Origin: RGIG6178 sp045612885
GTDB taxonomy: Bacteria > Bacillota_I > Bacilli_A > RFN20 > DUOF01
Length of the DNA: 10,510 bases
Direction of reading: 5' to 3'
Assembly (NCBI GenBank): GCA_045612885.1
Contig: JAZKZZ010000006.1
Coordinates: 1 to 10,510 of the forward strand
In this document: positions 1-6,640 of the stretch, in pieces
How positions within the stretch are numbered: position 1 is the stretch's first letter
Layout of the letters: each line of letters opens with the position of its first letter
Notes under the pieces: model-generated
The model's input: only the letters and a program-made list of their open reading frames with translations
What the model was told of the DNA's origin: nothing
The model's database searches: none
Position numbers and translations under genes: made by a program

Positions 1-204
1 AGTGCTAATATGGATAGGAGAAGTTTTTTTATTAATTTTGAAATAAACACTTTTATTTATGGTAAAGAAATCAATCAAATTAATAGAGATTTGGTAGAAG
101 AAGATATTAAAAATAGTGAATTCTTAAACGATACAATTAAGAAAAAGAAAAAATTTGGATTGTGGCTAGAAAGAATATTTAGATTACTAGCACCAATCAT
201 GTAG
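1..204 (+). CDS. cls: Cardiolipin synthase, C-terminal fragment (cut by window start)
   Basis: The reading frame is open from base 1 and ends at TAG (202-204), giving the last 67 residues of a longer protein. It opens with SANMDRRSFFINFEIN, which matches the conserved segment just after the second HKD (phospholipase D) motif of bacterial cardiolipin synthases, usually written GSANMDxRS. It ends with the typical WLERIFRLLAPIM tail (W-x(n)-RLL-x-P). The family is membrane-bound and condenses two phosphatidylglycerol molecules into cardiolipin plus glycerol. The catalytic HKD motifs themselves lie outside the window, so activity cannot be judged. The internal ATG at 10-12 is not a real start because the homology extends upstream of it. 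The stop codon overlaps the Shine-Dalgarno of the next gene, suggesting co-transcription with tmcAL. Confidence 0.88.
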   Translation, partial: SANMDRRSFFINFEINTFIYGKEINQINRDLVEEDIKNSEFLNDTIKKKKKFGLWLERIFRLLAPIM

Positions 205-213
205 GAGGATATT

Positions 214-1395
214 ATGAAAGCTACAGGTATTATAATAGAACATAATCCATTTACTAATGGGCATAAATTGCATCTAGAAAAAACAAAGCAACTAACTAAT
301 TGCGATGTTATAGTAGCTGTTATGTCATCTCATTTTGTTCAACGTGGAGAGCCTGGTATAATTTCCAAAGAAAATAGAGTTAGATTAGCACTTGAAGCGG
401 GTGTGGATGTAGTGGTAGAGTTACCATTTATATATACAGTAGAAAGCAGTGATTACTTTTGTAAGTATGCCATGCAAATACTAAATCATTTAAAGGTTAA
501 TTCTATATGTTTTGGAAGCGAAACAGGCGATACTAAGGAGTTTCTAGATAAATACAGTCAAACTCAAATAGTTCAACCACATTTAGATTTTTTGGTTTCA
601 GATTTAATGGATGAAGGATACAGTTATCCTAAAGCTATGTCTAGAGCTTTAGAAATTATAGATTCTTATAAGTTAGAGACTCCAAATGATATTTTAGGAC
701 TAGGATATTATAAGCAAATAGTAAATAATAATTATCCAATAAAAATACACACTTATTATCGAGAAAATAATTATAATAATGAAGAAATATCACTAGATAG
801 TATTAGTGCAAGTGGTGTCAGAAAATTAATAAAAGATGATAAAGATTTTTCATCTTTTTCGCCTTATTATAAAGATCTTAAAGATATGGAAAAGTTTTAT
901 TTAGATGATTATTTTGATATTTTAAAGTATAAGATTATGTCATGTTCTAGTGATGAATTAAAAGATATCCATTTAGTAGATGAGGGGATAGAGAATCTTT
1001 TCAAAAAGAAAATTTTATTAGCAAATAATATGAATGAATTTATAGAGATGTGCATATCAAAAAGATATACATATGCAAGGATAAAAAGGACAATAGTACA
1101 TATCTTAGTAAATACTAAAAAAGAATTCGCTAAAAAGTTTTTAAATAAAGATATAACATATATAAGATTACTTGGAGTATCAAGTAAAGGACAAGATTAT
1201 TTAAATAATATTAGAAAAGATATTGAAATACCATTACTTAGTAAATTTAGGGGTAACTCTTTTGAATTGCTCCAATTTGAAAAACAAGTTAATTATATCT
1301 TTAATATTAATAAAGATGATCAATTTCTTAATGATGAATATGATAAAGAACATTATATTTATCCAATAAGAAAAGATAATATAAAAAAAGACTAA
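214..1395 (+). CDS. tmcAL: tRNA(Met) cytidine acetate ligase TmcAL (YlbM family)
   Basis: This is a full-length 393-aa protein, close to the usual family size of about 400. TmcAL activates acetate with ATP and transfers it to the wobble cytidine of elongator tRNA-Met, making N4-acetylcytidine (ac4C34); it is cytoplasmic. The N-terminus carries the nucleotidyltransferase signature GIIIEHNPFTNGHKLHL, with the (H/T)xGH motif as TNGH at residues 14-17. Further family landmarks are VAVMSSHFVQRGEP (34-47), GSETGD (101-106), NDILGLGYYK (158-167), the ISxxSxR-like SISASGVRKLI (196-206), YARIKR (287-292) and YIRLLGVSSKGQDYL (316-330). The start is fixed by AGGAGG at 203-208, five bases before ATG. That Shine-Dalgarno overlaps the cls stop codon, so the two genes are probably translationally coupled. 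The stop codon lies inside the 5' arm of a terminator hairpin. Older annotations call this family a DUF or generic nucleotidyltransferase. Confidence 0.93.
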   Translation: MKATGIIIEHNPFTNGHKLHLEKTKQLTNCDVIVAVMSSHFVQRGEPGIISKENRVRLALEAGVDVVVELPFIYTVESSDYFCKYAMQILNHLKVNSICFGSETGDTKEFLDKYSQTQIVQPHLDFLVSDLMDEGYSYPKAMSRALEIIDSYKLETPNDILGLGYYKQIVNNNYPIKIHTYYRENNYNNEEISLDSISASGVRKLIKDDKDFSSFSPYYKDLKDMEKFYLDDYFDILKYKIMSCSSDELKDIHLVDEGIENLFKKKILLANNMNEFIEMCISKRYTYARIKRTIVHILVNTKKEFAKKFLNKDITYIRLLGVSSKGQDYLNNIRKDIEIPLLSKFRGNSFELLQFEKQVNYIFNINKDDQFLNDEYDKEHYIYPIRKDNIKKD

Positions 1396-1418
1396 ATCGT
1401 TTTGACTTAGTCTTTTTT
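1384..1418. terminator. Bidirectional intrinsic terminator between tmcAL and the protease gene
   Basis: A perfect 12-bp inverted repeat, AAAAAAGACTAA (1384-1395) and TTAGTCTTTTTT (1407-1418), encloses an 11-nt loop. The run of A on one side and T on the other gives a U-tract in either direction. It includes the tmcAL stop codon in its 5' arm and begins one base after the minus-strand protease stop codon, so it can end both convergent transcripts. Confidence 0.85.
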
Positions 1419-1419
1419 G

Positions 1420-2184
1420 TTACTTTTCATAATATTTAATGTTATTTTCCTTCAAAAAATCTTTTATAACCTTTATTGAGACACATTCCCCTAGTGAAAT
1501 AAATGGATAATTAGATACTTTAGTGTATTCACCATTAACAAGAGCATTCTCTTCGACAATGTCAAAACCTAAATGGTAATGTTTGCTTAATGATTGCATA
1601 CCATATACTATTCCATTTTCATCATATAAAGGGCCTCCACTTGTACCTTTTATACCTGGGGTAGATAATTCAATTCCTATAATCTCTTTTTCATTACCTA
1701 CAAGTCTAGAAATCATCCCTTCATTAGAAAATAAAGGGGTATTTTGTTTGCCATTATTAGTAAATAGTAATTTGTTTGTTTTGATATCAATTTTATAATT
1801 ATCAAATTCAGGGAATGCATATCCACTTCTTACTAAAAATTTGCCTGGATTAATATTATTGTCTTTTTTAAAGTAAGCAAATCTATTATATAAAGGAATA
1901 TCACCATTAAATTTAATAATTGCCAAATCATATTTAGGATGAGTAATAACTTGAATATCTTTGATATATTTATAACATCCATCGAATTTAAAAATAGCTT
2001 TATTAGAATTATTAGCAACATTAATGATGGTTGTAATAACATGTTTACAAGTAAGGGCATATCCATCCTCGTTAATAAAGAATAGGGTAGCACTACCAGG
2101 TAACAATTTATCTGAATTCAATCTACTTACAAATAAGATGGGTCTAGTAAAGTTAGATATTTCTTTTATAGCATTACAAAACAT
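1420..2184 (-). CDS. Stand-alone trypsin-like serine protease, predicted cytoplasmic
   Basis: A 254-aa protein consisting only of a chymotrypsin/trypsin-fold domain. The triad is visible: His48 in LTCKHVI, Asp86 in HPKYDLAIIKF, and Ser182 in GIKGTSGGPLYDENG, with the oxyanion-loop GTSGGP intact. The N-terminal strand GSATLFFINEDGYAL is typical of HtrA/Deg-like and Trypsin_2 proteases, but there is no PDZ domain, no transmembrane segment and no hydrophobic N-terminal signal, so it probably acts inside the cell. The start codon lies 11 nt inside the upstream gene for the tail-anchored helical protein. Its own Shine-Dalgarno is poor (AGGA about 11 nt before ATG), which points to translational coupling. 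It is apparently the last gene of the pheS-pheT transcript. The substrate is unknown; an HtrA-like housekeeping role is possible but unsupported without PDZ or export signal. I am confident of the fold and active site, not of the function. Confidence 0.85.
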   Translation of the reverse strand: MFCNAIKEISNFTRPILFVSRLNSDKLLPGSATLFFINEDGYALTCKHVITTIINVANNSNKAIFKFDGCYKYIKDIQVITHPKYDLAIIKFNGDIPLYNRFAYFKKDNNINPGKFLVRSGYAFPEFDNYKIDIKTNKLLFTNNGKQNTPLFSNEGMISRLVGNEKEIIGIELSTPGIKGTSGGPLYDENGIVYGMQSLSKHYHLGFDIVEENALVNGEYTKVSNYPFISLGECVSIKVIKDFLKENNIKYYEK

Positions 2185-2929
2185 AAAATTTAAGTCCTAT
2201 AAATATAGATACAATAATAATAAGAAGTAAACATACCCCAATATATAAATTATTCATTGTAAGTCTTTTTTGTAATCTATTACATTTGCTTTCAATTAAC
2301 TTTCTTGATTTTTCACTTTCTTCGATTTCTTTTTTAAAGGCTTCATCTGCATGAGTTACTATCTCTTTTGTGGCTGCATTATCTTCAAGAATTTGTTTTA
2401 ATTTTTCATCATTATCTCTAATTTCATAAACCATCTTTTTAATTTTTAATAAATAATTTAATACTTCTGCTTCACCATTATTTAATTTTCCTAGTTCATC
2501 AATAGTAGCTAAAATAGTTTCATACTCATCACTAATCTTGCCACTTGCTCCTAGTAATAGAATTAATAAATCAAGTGTTTTCTGATTAACATTAGCTACC
2601 CTAGACATATATTGTGATAATAGTTTAATATTTTCACCTTTTTTAAAGAACATTTCGGTGTTTTTTTGATTGTTGATTGCATTCATTGCAGTATTTACTT
2701 CTTTTAATTCATTAACACAAAAATTAACGTTTTCTTTAATTATAGAAACAAAACCATCATCTTTAGGATCAAGCATTATATCATTCATATCGGTAGATAT
2801 AATGCTTTCACTTCTCATTTCTTGTAAGATTCTTTTTTGTTCTTCTTCGATAGAATGATCAACACTTGTATATTCGTCTCCATTTAATCCAAGAAGTTCA
2901 TCTACAATATAATCCTTTTTATTTTTCAC
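2174..2929 (-). CDS. Helical, C-terminally tail-anchored membrane protein of unknown function (GTG start)
   Basis: I do not recognise a family. The 251-aa protein is highly charged and probably mostly alpha-helical. Residues 1-60 are acidic and look flexible. Residues about 62-170 contain leucine- and isoleucine-rich helices with the hydrophobic stretch TLDLLILLLGASG (118-130). Residues about 170-225 (DNDEKLKQILEDNAATKEI, then KKEIEESEKSRKLIESK) look like a coiled coil. One transmembrane helix follows at about 228-246 (LYIGVCLLLIIIVSIFIGL), leaving only five residues beyond it. With no N-terminal signal, this is a tail-anchored layout with the body in the cytoplasm. The start is GTG at 2927-2929, six bases after AGGTG, which overlaps the pheT stop codon. 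The protease gene starts within its last codons. The layout suggests it scaffolds or anchors the protease at the membrane, which is inference from gene order. Confidence 0.8.
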   Translation of the reverse strand: MKNKKDYIVDELLGLNGDEYTSVDHSIEEEQKRILQEMRSESIISTDMNDIMLDPKDDGFVSIIKENVNFCVNELKEVNTAMNAINNQKNTEMFFKKGENIKLLSQYMSRVANVNQKTLDLLILLLGASGKISDEYETILATIDELGKLNNGEAEVLNYLLKIKKMVYEIRDNDEKLKQILEDNAATKEIVTHADEAFKKEIEESEKSRKLIESKCNRLQKRLTMNNLYIGVCLLLIIIVSIFIGLKFYVL

Positions 2930-2935
2930 TTAATT

Positions 2936-2940
2936 CACCT
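2936..2940 (-). promoter_or_regulatory. Ribosome binding site deciding the GTG start of the tail-anchored protein gene
   Basis: AGGTG on the minus strand lies six bases before GTG (2929-2927). It uses the last bases of the pheT TAG stop codon (2941-2939), so ribosomes ending pheT are placed to restart. No in-frame ATG occurs until codon 38, which supports the GTG start. Confidence 0.7.
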
Positions 2941-5320
2941 ACTTTATTATGATGTCGCCTCTAAGTTTAGCTCCTAGTTTATCTACTACATCTTTAACAA
3001 TTTTAGTAAATACTTGCATAACTTCTTCTTCTACTAGGGTTTTATTAGTGTCTCTAAATGTTAGAGAATAAGCGATAGATTTTTTACCTTCTTCAATATC
3101 TTTATATATATCAAATTCTTTACAACTATCTAATAATTTTCCTCCTGAACGTTTAATTTGAGTTCTGATTACTTCACTTTCAAGATTATTGTCTACGATA
3201 AAGGCAATATCTTTTACCATTTCAGGATATTTATTAGCTTCTTTAAATTTAAGTGGTTTAATTTGTTTATTATAAAGTTTAGTCATTGATAATTCTACTA
3301 AATAAATTTCATCTTTTTTGCAAAGTGGATGAACTCTACCAATAACACCAACTTCTTCTCTATCTAGATAAATTCTAGCACACATTCCAGGATGCATATT
3401 TGCTACTTCTTCCTTTTTGAATGTATATCTATTTTTAAATCCTAAATAATCAAGTAAGTTTTCTACTAATCCTTTTGCATAGTAGAAGTCACACTTAGCG
3501 TTTAATGCTTGCCATTCATTACTTAGATAATTTCCTTTTACTAAAATTGCAACTTTTGTATCTTCATTGTAATTAACATCATATGTTTTAGCTATTTCAT
3601 AAAGTTGAATATCTTTAATATTTCTTGCTTTGTTATATTCATAAACATTAATTAAAGAAGGTAGTAATGAAGTTCTAATAACAGATTTATCAATAGTCAT
3701 TGGGTTAGGAAGCTTAACTTGAGTTTTATTTTCATAGTTAAATAGTTTAGCCATATCTTCACTAATAAGAGTATAGGTTTTTGTTTCATTAATTCCTAAG
3801 GCTCTTAATCTTTTAGAAATTTCTTTTCTTATCTTTACATCGCCAACATATACTCCACGTCTTGTAGTAAGGGTAGGTAAAGTTGAAACTAAATTATGAT
3901 ATCCATATAATCTACCAATTTCTTCTGCAATATCATTAACATTATTTTCTATATCCAATCTTCTATTAGGAATTACAACTCTAAATTCACCATTTGTTAG
4001 AGTATAAGGGAAGTCTAAACGATCTAATTCAACTTCAACATCTTTATCGGTTAATGTTAACCCTAATAAAGAACTAACTTCGCATGTTCTAAATGATACG
4101 ACTTTATCGGATTTATCTAAAGTATCATGTTTTAACAATCCAGTTAAAACTTTAGCGTTAGCATATTTTTCTAATAGATAACAAGCTCTATCTATAGCAG
4201 CGTTAGTATATTCAAAGTTTAGTCCTTTACCATATCTTATAGAAGCCTCACTCCTTAAATCTAAATTAGAAGCAGTATATCTAATGCTTACAGCATCAAA
4301 TATAGCACTTTCTATTAAGATGTTTTTGGTATTTTCGTCAACATCAGTATTTTCTCCGCCCATTACTCCAGCGATACATACTGGCTTTACTCCATCTGTA
4401 ATAACTATATCAGAAGTTTTTAATATTCTTTTATTTCCATCTAAAGTCACTATTTCTTCATTTTCATACGCATCTCTTACTAAAATATTGTTACCTAACT
4501 TATCTTTATCGAAAAAATGAAGCGGTTGACCATATTCAAGCATTACATAGTTAGAAATATCAACAACATTATTAATAGGTCGCATACCTGCACTAATAAG
4601 TCTTTTCTTTATAAATTCAGGAGATTCTTTAATCTCTACATCTTTTACCATTTTAGCTAAGTAATAAGGACATTTTTTAGTGTCTACCTTAATATTCATG
4701 TACTTACTCACATTGTCACTAACAGTAGTATAATTACTTTGAGGTAATTTCACTTTCTTATTTAATATACATGCTATTTCATATGCAAATCCTATATGAT
4801 AATAACAATCATTATTTCTATGTTTATGAACATCTAATTCATAAATTGTATCATCACTACCAAGATAAACATTAGCATCAGTACCAGCAGGTAAGTCAGT
4901 AGTTAATTCTTCAATTCCTCTAGCGTATGCTTCATCTGTCTTCTTTTCTAATCCTAATTCATAAAGAGCACAAATCATACCATTAGATTCTTGCCCTCTA
5001 ATTTTGCCGACTTTAATTTCAAAATCGCCAGGAAGGATGCAACCAGGAAGTGCTACTAAAACTTTTAATCCTGCTCTAACATTGGGAGCTCCACATACTA
5101 TTTGTACAACTTTATCACCAATATCTACTTGGCAAACATGTAAATGGTCACTATCTGGATGATCTATACATTCTTTAACATAACCAATAACTAAATTATC
5201 AATGCGATTTTTCATTACTTTTTCTACATTGACACCAGCTTTAGTTACTTTAACTGCTAATTCATTTAAATCTTCATTTTCTATATCGATATAATCTTTT
5301 ACCCAATTTAAACTTATCAT
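2939..5320 (-). CDS. pheT: Phenylalanine-tRNA ligase beta subunit
   Basis: The beta subunit of the cytoplasmic (alpha-beta)2 enzyme that charges tRNA-Phe and edits mischarged Tyr-tRNA-Phe. With the start chosen here it is 793 aa, close to the usual 800 or so. The N-terminus MISLNWVKDYIDI is typical of PheT. Domains in order are: the OB-fold tRNA-binding domain at about 40-150 (HPDSDHLHVCQVDIG, IVCGAPNVRAG); the B3/B4 editing region at about 205-385 (GMRPINNVVDISNYVMLEYGQ, LRSEASIRYGKGL); B5 at about 405-475 (IPNRRLDIENNVNDIAEEIG); the catalytic-like core; and the C-terminal FDX-ACB anticodon-binding domain at about 695-793 (KYPEMVKDIAFIVD). A longer in-frame start at 5341 would overlap pheS and lacks a Shine-Dalgarno; AGGAGG at 5332-5327 lies six bases before ATG at 5320. 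The pheS stop is one base upstream. Confidence 0.96.
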   Translation of the reverse strand: MISLNWVKDYIDIENEDLNELAVKVTKAGVNVEKVMKNRIDNLVIGYVKECIDHPDSDHLHVCQVDIGDKVVQIVCGAPNVRAGLKVLVALPGCILPGDFEIKVGKIRGQESNGMICALYELGLEKKTDEAYARGIEELTTDLPAGTDANVYLGSDDTIYELDVHKHRNNDCYYHIGFAYEIACILNKKVKLPQSNYTTVSDNVSKYMNIKVDTKKCPYYLAKMVKDVEIKESPEFIKKRLISAGMRPINNVVDISNYVMLEYGQPLHFFDKDKLGNNILVRDAYENEEIVTLDGNKRILKTSDIVITDGVKPVCIAGVMGGENTDVDENTKNILIESAIFDAVSIRYTASNLDLRSEASIRYGKGLNFEYTNAAIDRACYLLEKYANAKVLTGLLKHDTLDKSDKVVSFRTCEVSSLLGLTLTDKDVEVELDRLDFPYTLTNGEFRVVIPNRRLDIENNVNDIAEEIGRLYGYHNLVSTLPTLTTRRGVYVGDVKIRKEISKRLRALGINETKTYTLISEDMAKLFNYENKTQVKLPNPMTIDKSVIRTSLLPSLINVYEYNKARNIKDIQLYEIAKTYDVNYNEDTKVAILVKGNYLSNEWQALNAKCDFYYAKGLVENLLDYLGFKNRYTFKKEEVANMHPGMCARIYLDREEVGVIGRVHPLCKKDEIYLVELSMTKLYNKQIKPLKFKEANKYPEMVKDIAFIVDNNLESEVIRTQIKRSGGKLLDSCKEFDIYKDIEEGKKSIAYSLTFRDTNKTLVEEEVMQVFTKIVKDVVDKLGAKLRGDIIIK

Positions 5321-5321
5321 A

Positions 5322-6359
5322 TTAGTCCTCCTTTCTATCAAATACTTCTGATTCTCTTAAATCTGTTTGATAGAATTTTCTTATATCACTTATTCCATAT
5401 TTAAGCATTGCAAGTCTTTCTGCGCCAAAACCAAAAGCAAATCCACTCCATACTTTTGGATCATAACCACCATTTCTTAAAACATTTGGATGAACCATAC
5501 CAGCACCACTGACAGTAATCCAACCAGTGTTTTTACATAGTGGACAACCTTTACCTTTACATGCAAAACATGAGATATCAGTTTCTACAGAAGGCTCAGT
5601 AAATTGATAATAACTAGGTCTAAATCTAGTTTCACAATTTTCTCCAAATAATCGTTTAGCAATAACATCGAAAGTTCCTTTTAAATCCGATAAACTAATA
5701 TTCTTATCTACAAGTAATCCTTCAATTTGCATAAATTGATGTGAGTGAGTTGCATCATCTGCATCTCTACGGTATGTTTTACCAGGACAAATCATTCTAA
5801 TTGGAGTATTTCCTCCTGCTTTTAACATAGTTCTAGCTTGAACAGGTGAGGTTTGACTTCTAAGCAAGATAGTTTCATCTTCAATATAGAAAGTATCTTG
5901 AGCATCTCTAGCAGGGTGTCCTTTAGGAATATTTAACATTTCAAAGTTAAACTTATCTTCTTCAATTTCAGGCCCATCTACAACATCATATCCCATTGAC
6001 ATAAATACTTCTTCAACTTCTTCTATAATATGCTCTAGTATATTAGGAGCACCATGAATAATTTTAGTGGAAGGAAGAGTAATATCAATTTCTTCTTCTT
6101 TTAATTTTCTTTCTAATTCTTCTTTTTCAAATTTAACTTTTAATTCTTCTAGATTATCACTAATGAAAGTCTTTATTGTATTTACCATTTGTCCAAATTC
6201 AGCTTTTTTTTCATTAGGAATTTCTTTCATTTTAGTCATTAATTCACTAACTAATCCTTTTTTACTCAAATACTTGTTACGAACATCTACAAGTTCTTTA
6301 ATATTAGTAATGTTTTCAACGTCTTTTAAATATGCGCTTTTTAATTCTTCAATATTCAT
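5322..6359 (-). CDS. pheS: Phenylalanine-tRNA ligase alpha subunit
   Basis: The catalytic class II synthetase subunit; with PheT it forms the enzyme that attaches phenylalanine to tRNA-Phe using ATP. The chosen protein is 345 aa, normal for Firmicutes. Residues 1-95 form the N-terminal antiparallel coiled coil that contacts tRNA. HPARDAQDTFYI (148-159) begins the catalytic core. Motif 2 holds CPGKTYRRDADDATHSHQF (191-209). A CxxC-x4-CxxC cluster sits at Cys264, 267, 272 and 275, followed by GAGMVHPNVL, and is common in Firmicute PheS. Motif 3 is FGFGAERLAMLKYG (309-322). The start MNIEELKSAY is supported by GGGGGAG five bases upstream. A longer frame beginning at 6395 would start inside the T-box terminator and is rejected. 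It is regulated by the upstream T-box and pairs with pheT one base downstream. Confidence 0.96.
   Translation of the reverse strand: MNIEELKSAYLKDVENITNIKELVDVRNKYLSKKGLVSELMTKMKEIPNEKKAEFGQMVNTIKTFISDNLEELKVKFEKEELERKLKEEEIDITLPSTKIIHGAPNILEHIIEEVEEVFMSMGYDVVDGPEIEEDKFNFEMLNIPKGHPARDAQDTFYIEDETILLRSQTSPVQARTMLKAGGNTPIRMICPGKTYRRDADDATHSHQFMQIEGLLVDKNISLSDLKGTFDVIAKRLFGENCETRFRPSYYQFTEPSVETDISCFACKGKGCPLCKNTGWITVSGAGMVHPNVLRNGGYDPKVWSGFAFGFGAERLAMLKYGISDIRKFYQTDLRESEVFDRKED
5327..5332 (-). promoter_or_regulatory. Ribosome binding site deciding the pheT start
   Basis: A perfect AGGAGG on the minus strand, six bases before ATG at 5320-5318 and inside the last codons of pheS. It rules out the upstream in-frame ATG at 5341, which would put the Shine-Dalgarno within its own coding region. 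The context TAA-T-ATG couples pheT to pheS translation. Confidence 0.85.
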
Positions 6360-6364
6360 CTTTT

Positions 6365-6371
6365 CTCCCCC
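6365..6371 (-). promoter_or_regulatory. Ribosome binding site deciding the pheS start
   Basis: GGGGGAG on the minus strand lies five bases before ATG at 6359-6357. It sits between the T-box terminator and pheS and selects the 345-aa start over the longer frame opening at 6395 inside the terminator. Confidence 0.8.
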
Positions 6372-6380
6372 TTTGAAAAT

Positions 6381-6405
6381 AAAAAAACGTTCCATTTAGG
6401 AACGT
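6381..6405 (-). terminator. T-box attenuator terminator of pheST
   Basis: On the minus strand ACGTTCC (6405-6399), a 5-nt TAAAT loop, GGAACGT (6393-6387) and a run of seven T (6387-6381) make a 7-bp intrinsic terminator. Its 5' arm CGTTCCT also pairs with the T-box (AGGA, then GCG) to form the alternative anti-terminator, so uncharged tRNA-Phe binding would prevent it. Confidence 0.88.
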
Positions 6406-6588
6406 AAAATACGCGGTACCATCCTAATTCATAGATTACACTATGCACTTAATTGCTTTAACGCAGCTAACGATGTTTATTAGACACACTCCAAGGTGAA
6501 TTCATTAAGTCTTATTATAAGTGAATTTCAGCAAACATCACTTTCTCTAAATAACAGTGTCCTAATTACTAGTCCTTATCGACGCATT
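6381..6588 (-). promoter_or_regulatory. T-box leader, phenylalanine-specific (UUC specifier)
   Basis: A tRNA-sensing leader of about 210 nt upstream of pheS. Read on the minus strand, an AGTA motif near the Stem I base is followed by the apical Stem I element AGAGAAAGTGATGTTTGCTG. The specifier region is TGAATTCACCTTGGAGT, with TTC at 6500-6498, a Phe codon followed by A as usual. The T-box AGGATGGTACCGCG (6425-6412) differs by one base from AGGGTGGTACCGCG. Its TGGT would pair with the tRNA end ACCA, fitting discriminator A73 of tRNA-Phe. The anti-terminator pairs AGGA with TCCT and GCG with CGT around the 7-nt bulge TGGTACC. Known action of the class: uncharged tRNA stabilises the anti-terminator and switches on pheST. 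The 5' boundary is estimated from the promoter. Confidence 0.93.
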
Positions 6589-6591
6589 ACT

Positions 6592-6640
6592 CTAATTATT
6601 TAATAAATAATATAAAATGTCAATAGTAAGAAATAATTAG
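6592..6640. repeat. 10-bp perfect inverted repeat flanking the pheS promoter
   Basis: CTAATTATTT (6592-6601) and AAATAATTAG (6631-6640) are exact reverse complements separated by 29 bases. One arm covers the -10 box of the pheS promoter; the other overlaps the sigF stop codon and lies just upstream of the -35 box. It could be an operator pair or a weak hairpin in sigF read-through RNA. In DNA this AT-rich a chance match is quite possible. Confidence 0.4.
6595..6623 (-). promoter_or_regulatory. SigA-type promoter of the pheST T-box leader
   Basis: On the minus strand TTGACA (6623-6618), a 17-bp spacer and AATAAT (6600-6595, five of six matches to TATAAT) form a near-consensus vegetative promoter. 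Transcription should begin near 6588, just before the T-box. The -35 box begins 13 nt after the sigF stop codon. Confidence 0.8.

Noticed and set aside
1833..2093. An 86-codon minus-strand frame inside the protease gene
   Set aside because: Same strand, different frame of a gene with a clear catalytic triad; rich in L, I and M from AT bias, with no Shine-Dalgarno.
1420..2929. Protease and anchor genes as a recent mobile insertion
   Set aside because: No terminal repeats, transposase, integrase or att-like repeats are visible, and base composition does not stand out from the neighbours; the junctions look like an established operon.
6067..6399. A 110-codon plus-strand open frame opposite pheS
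   Set aside because: It is antisense to the conserved pheS coding region and its composition (rich in F, S, L) is what the complement of a Lys/Glu-rich gene gives.
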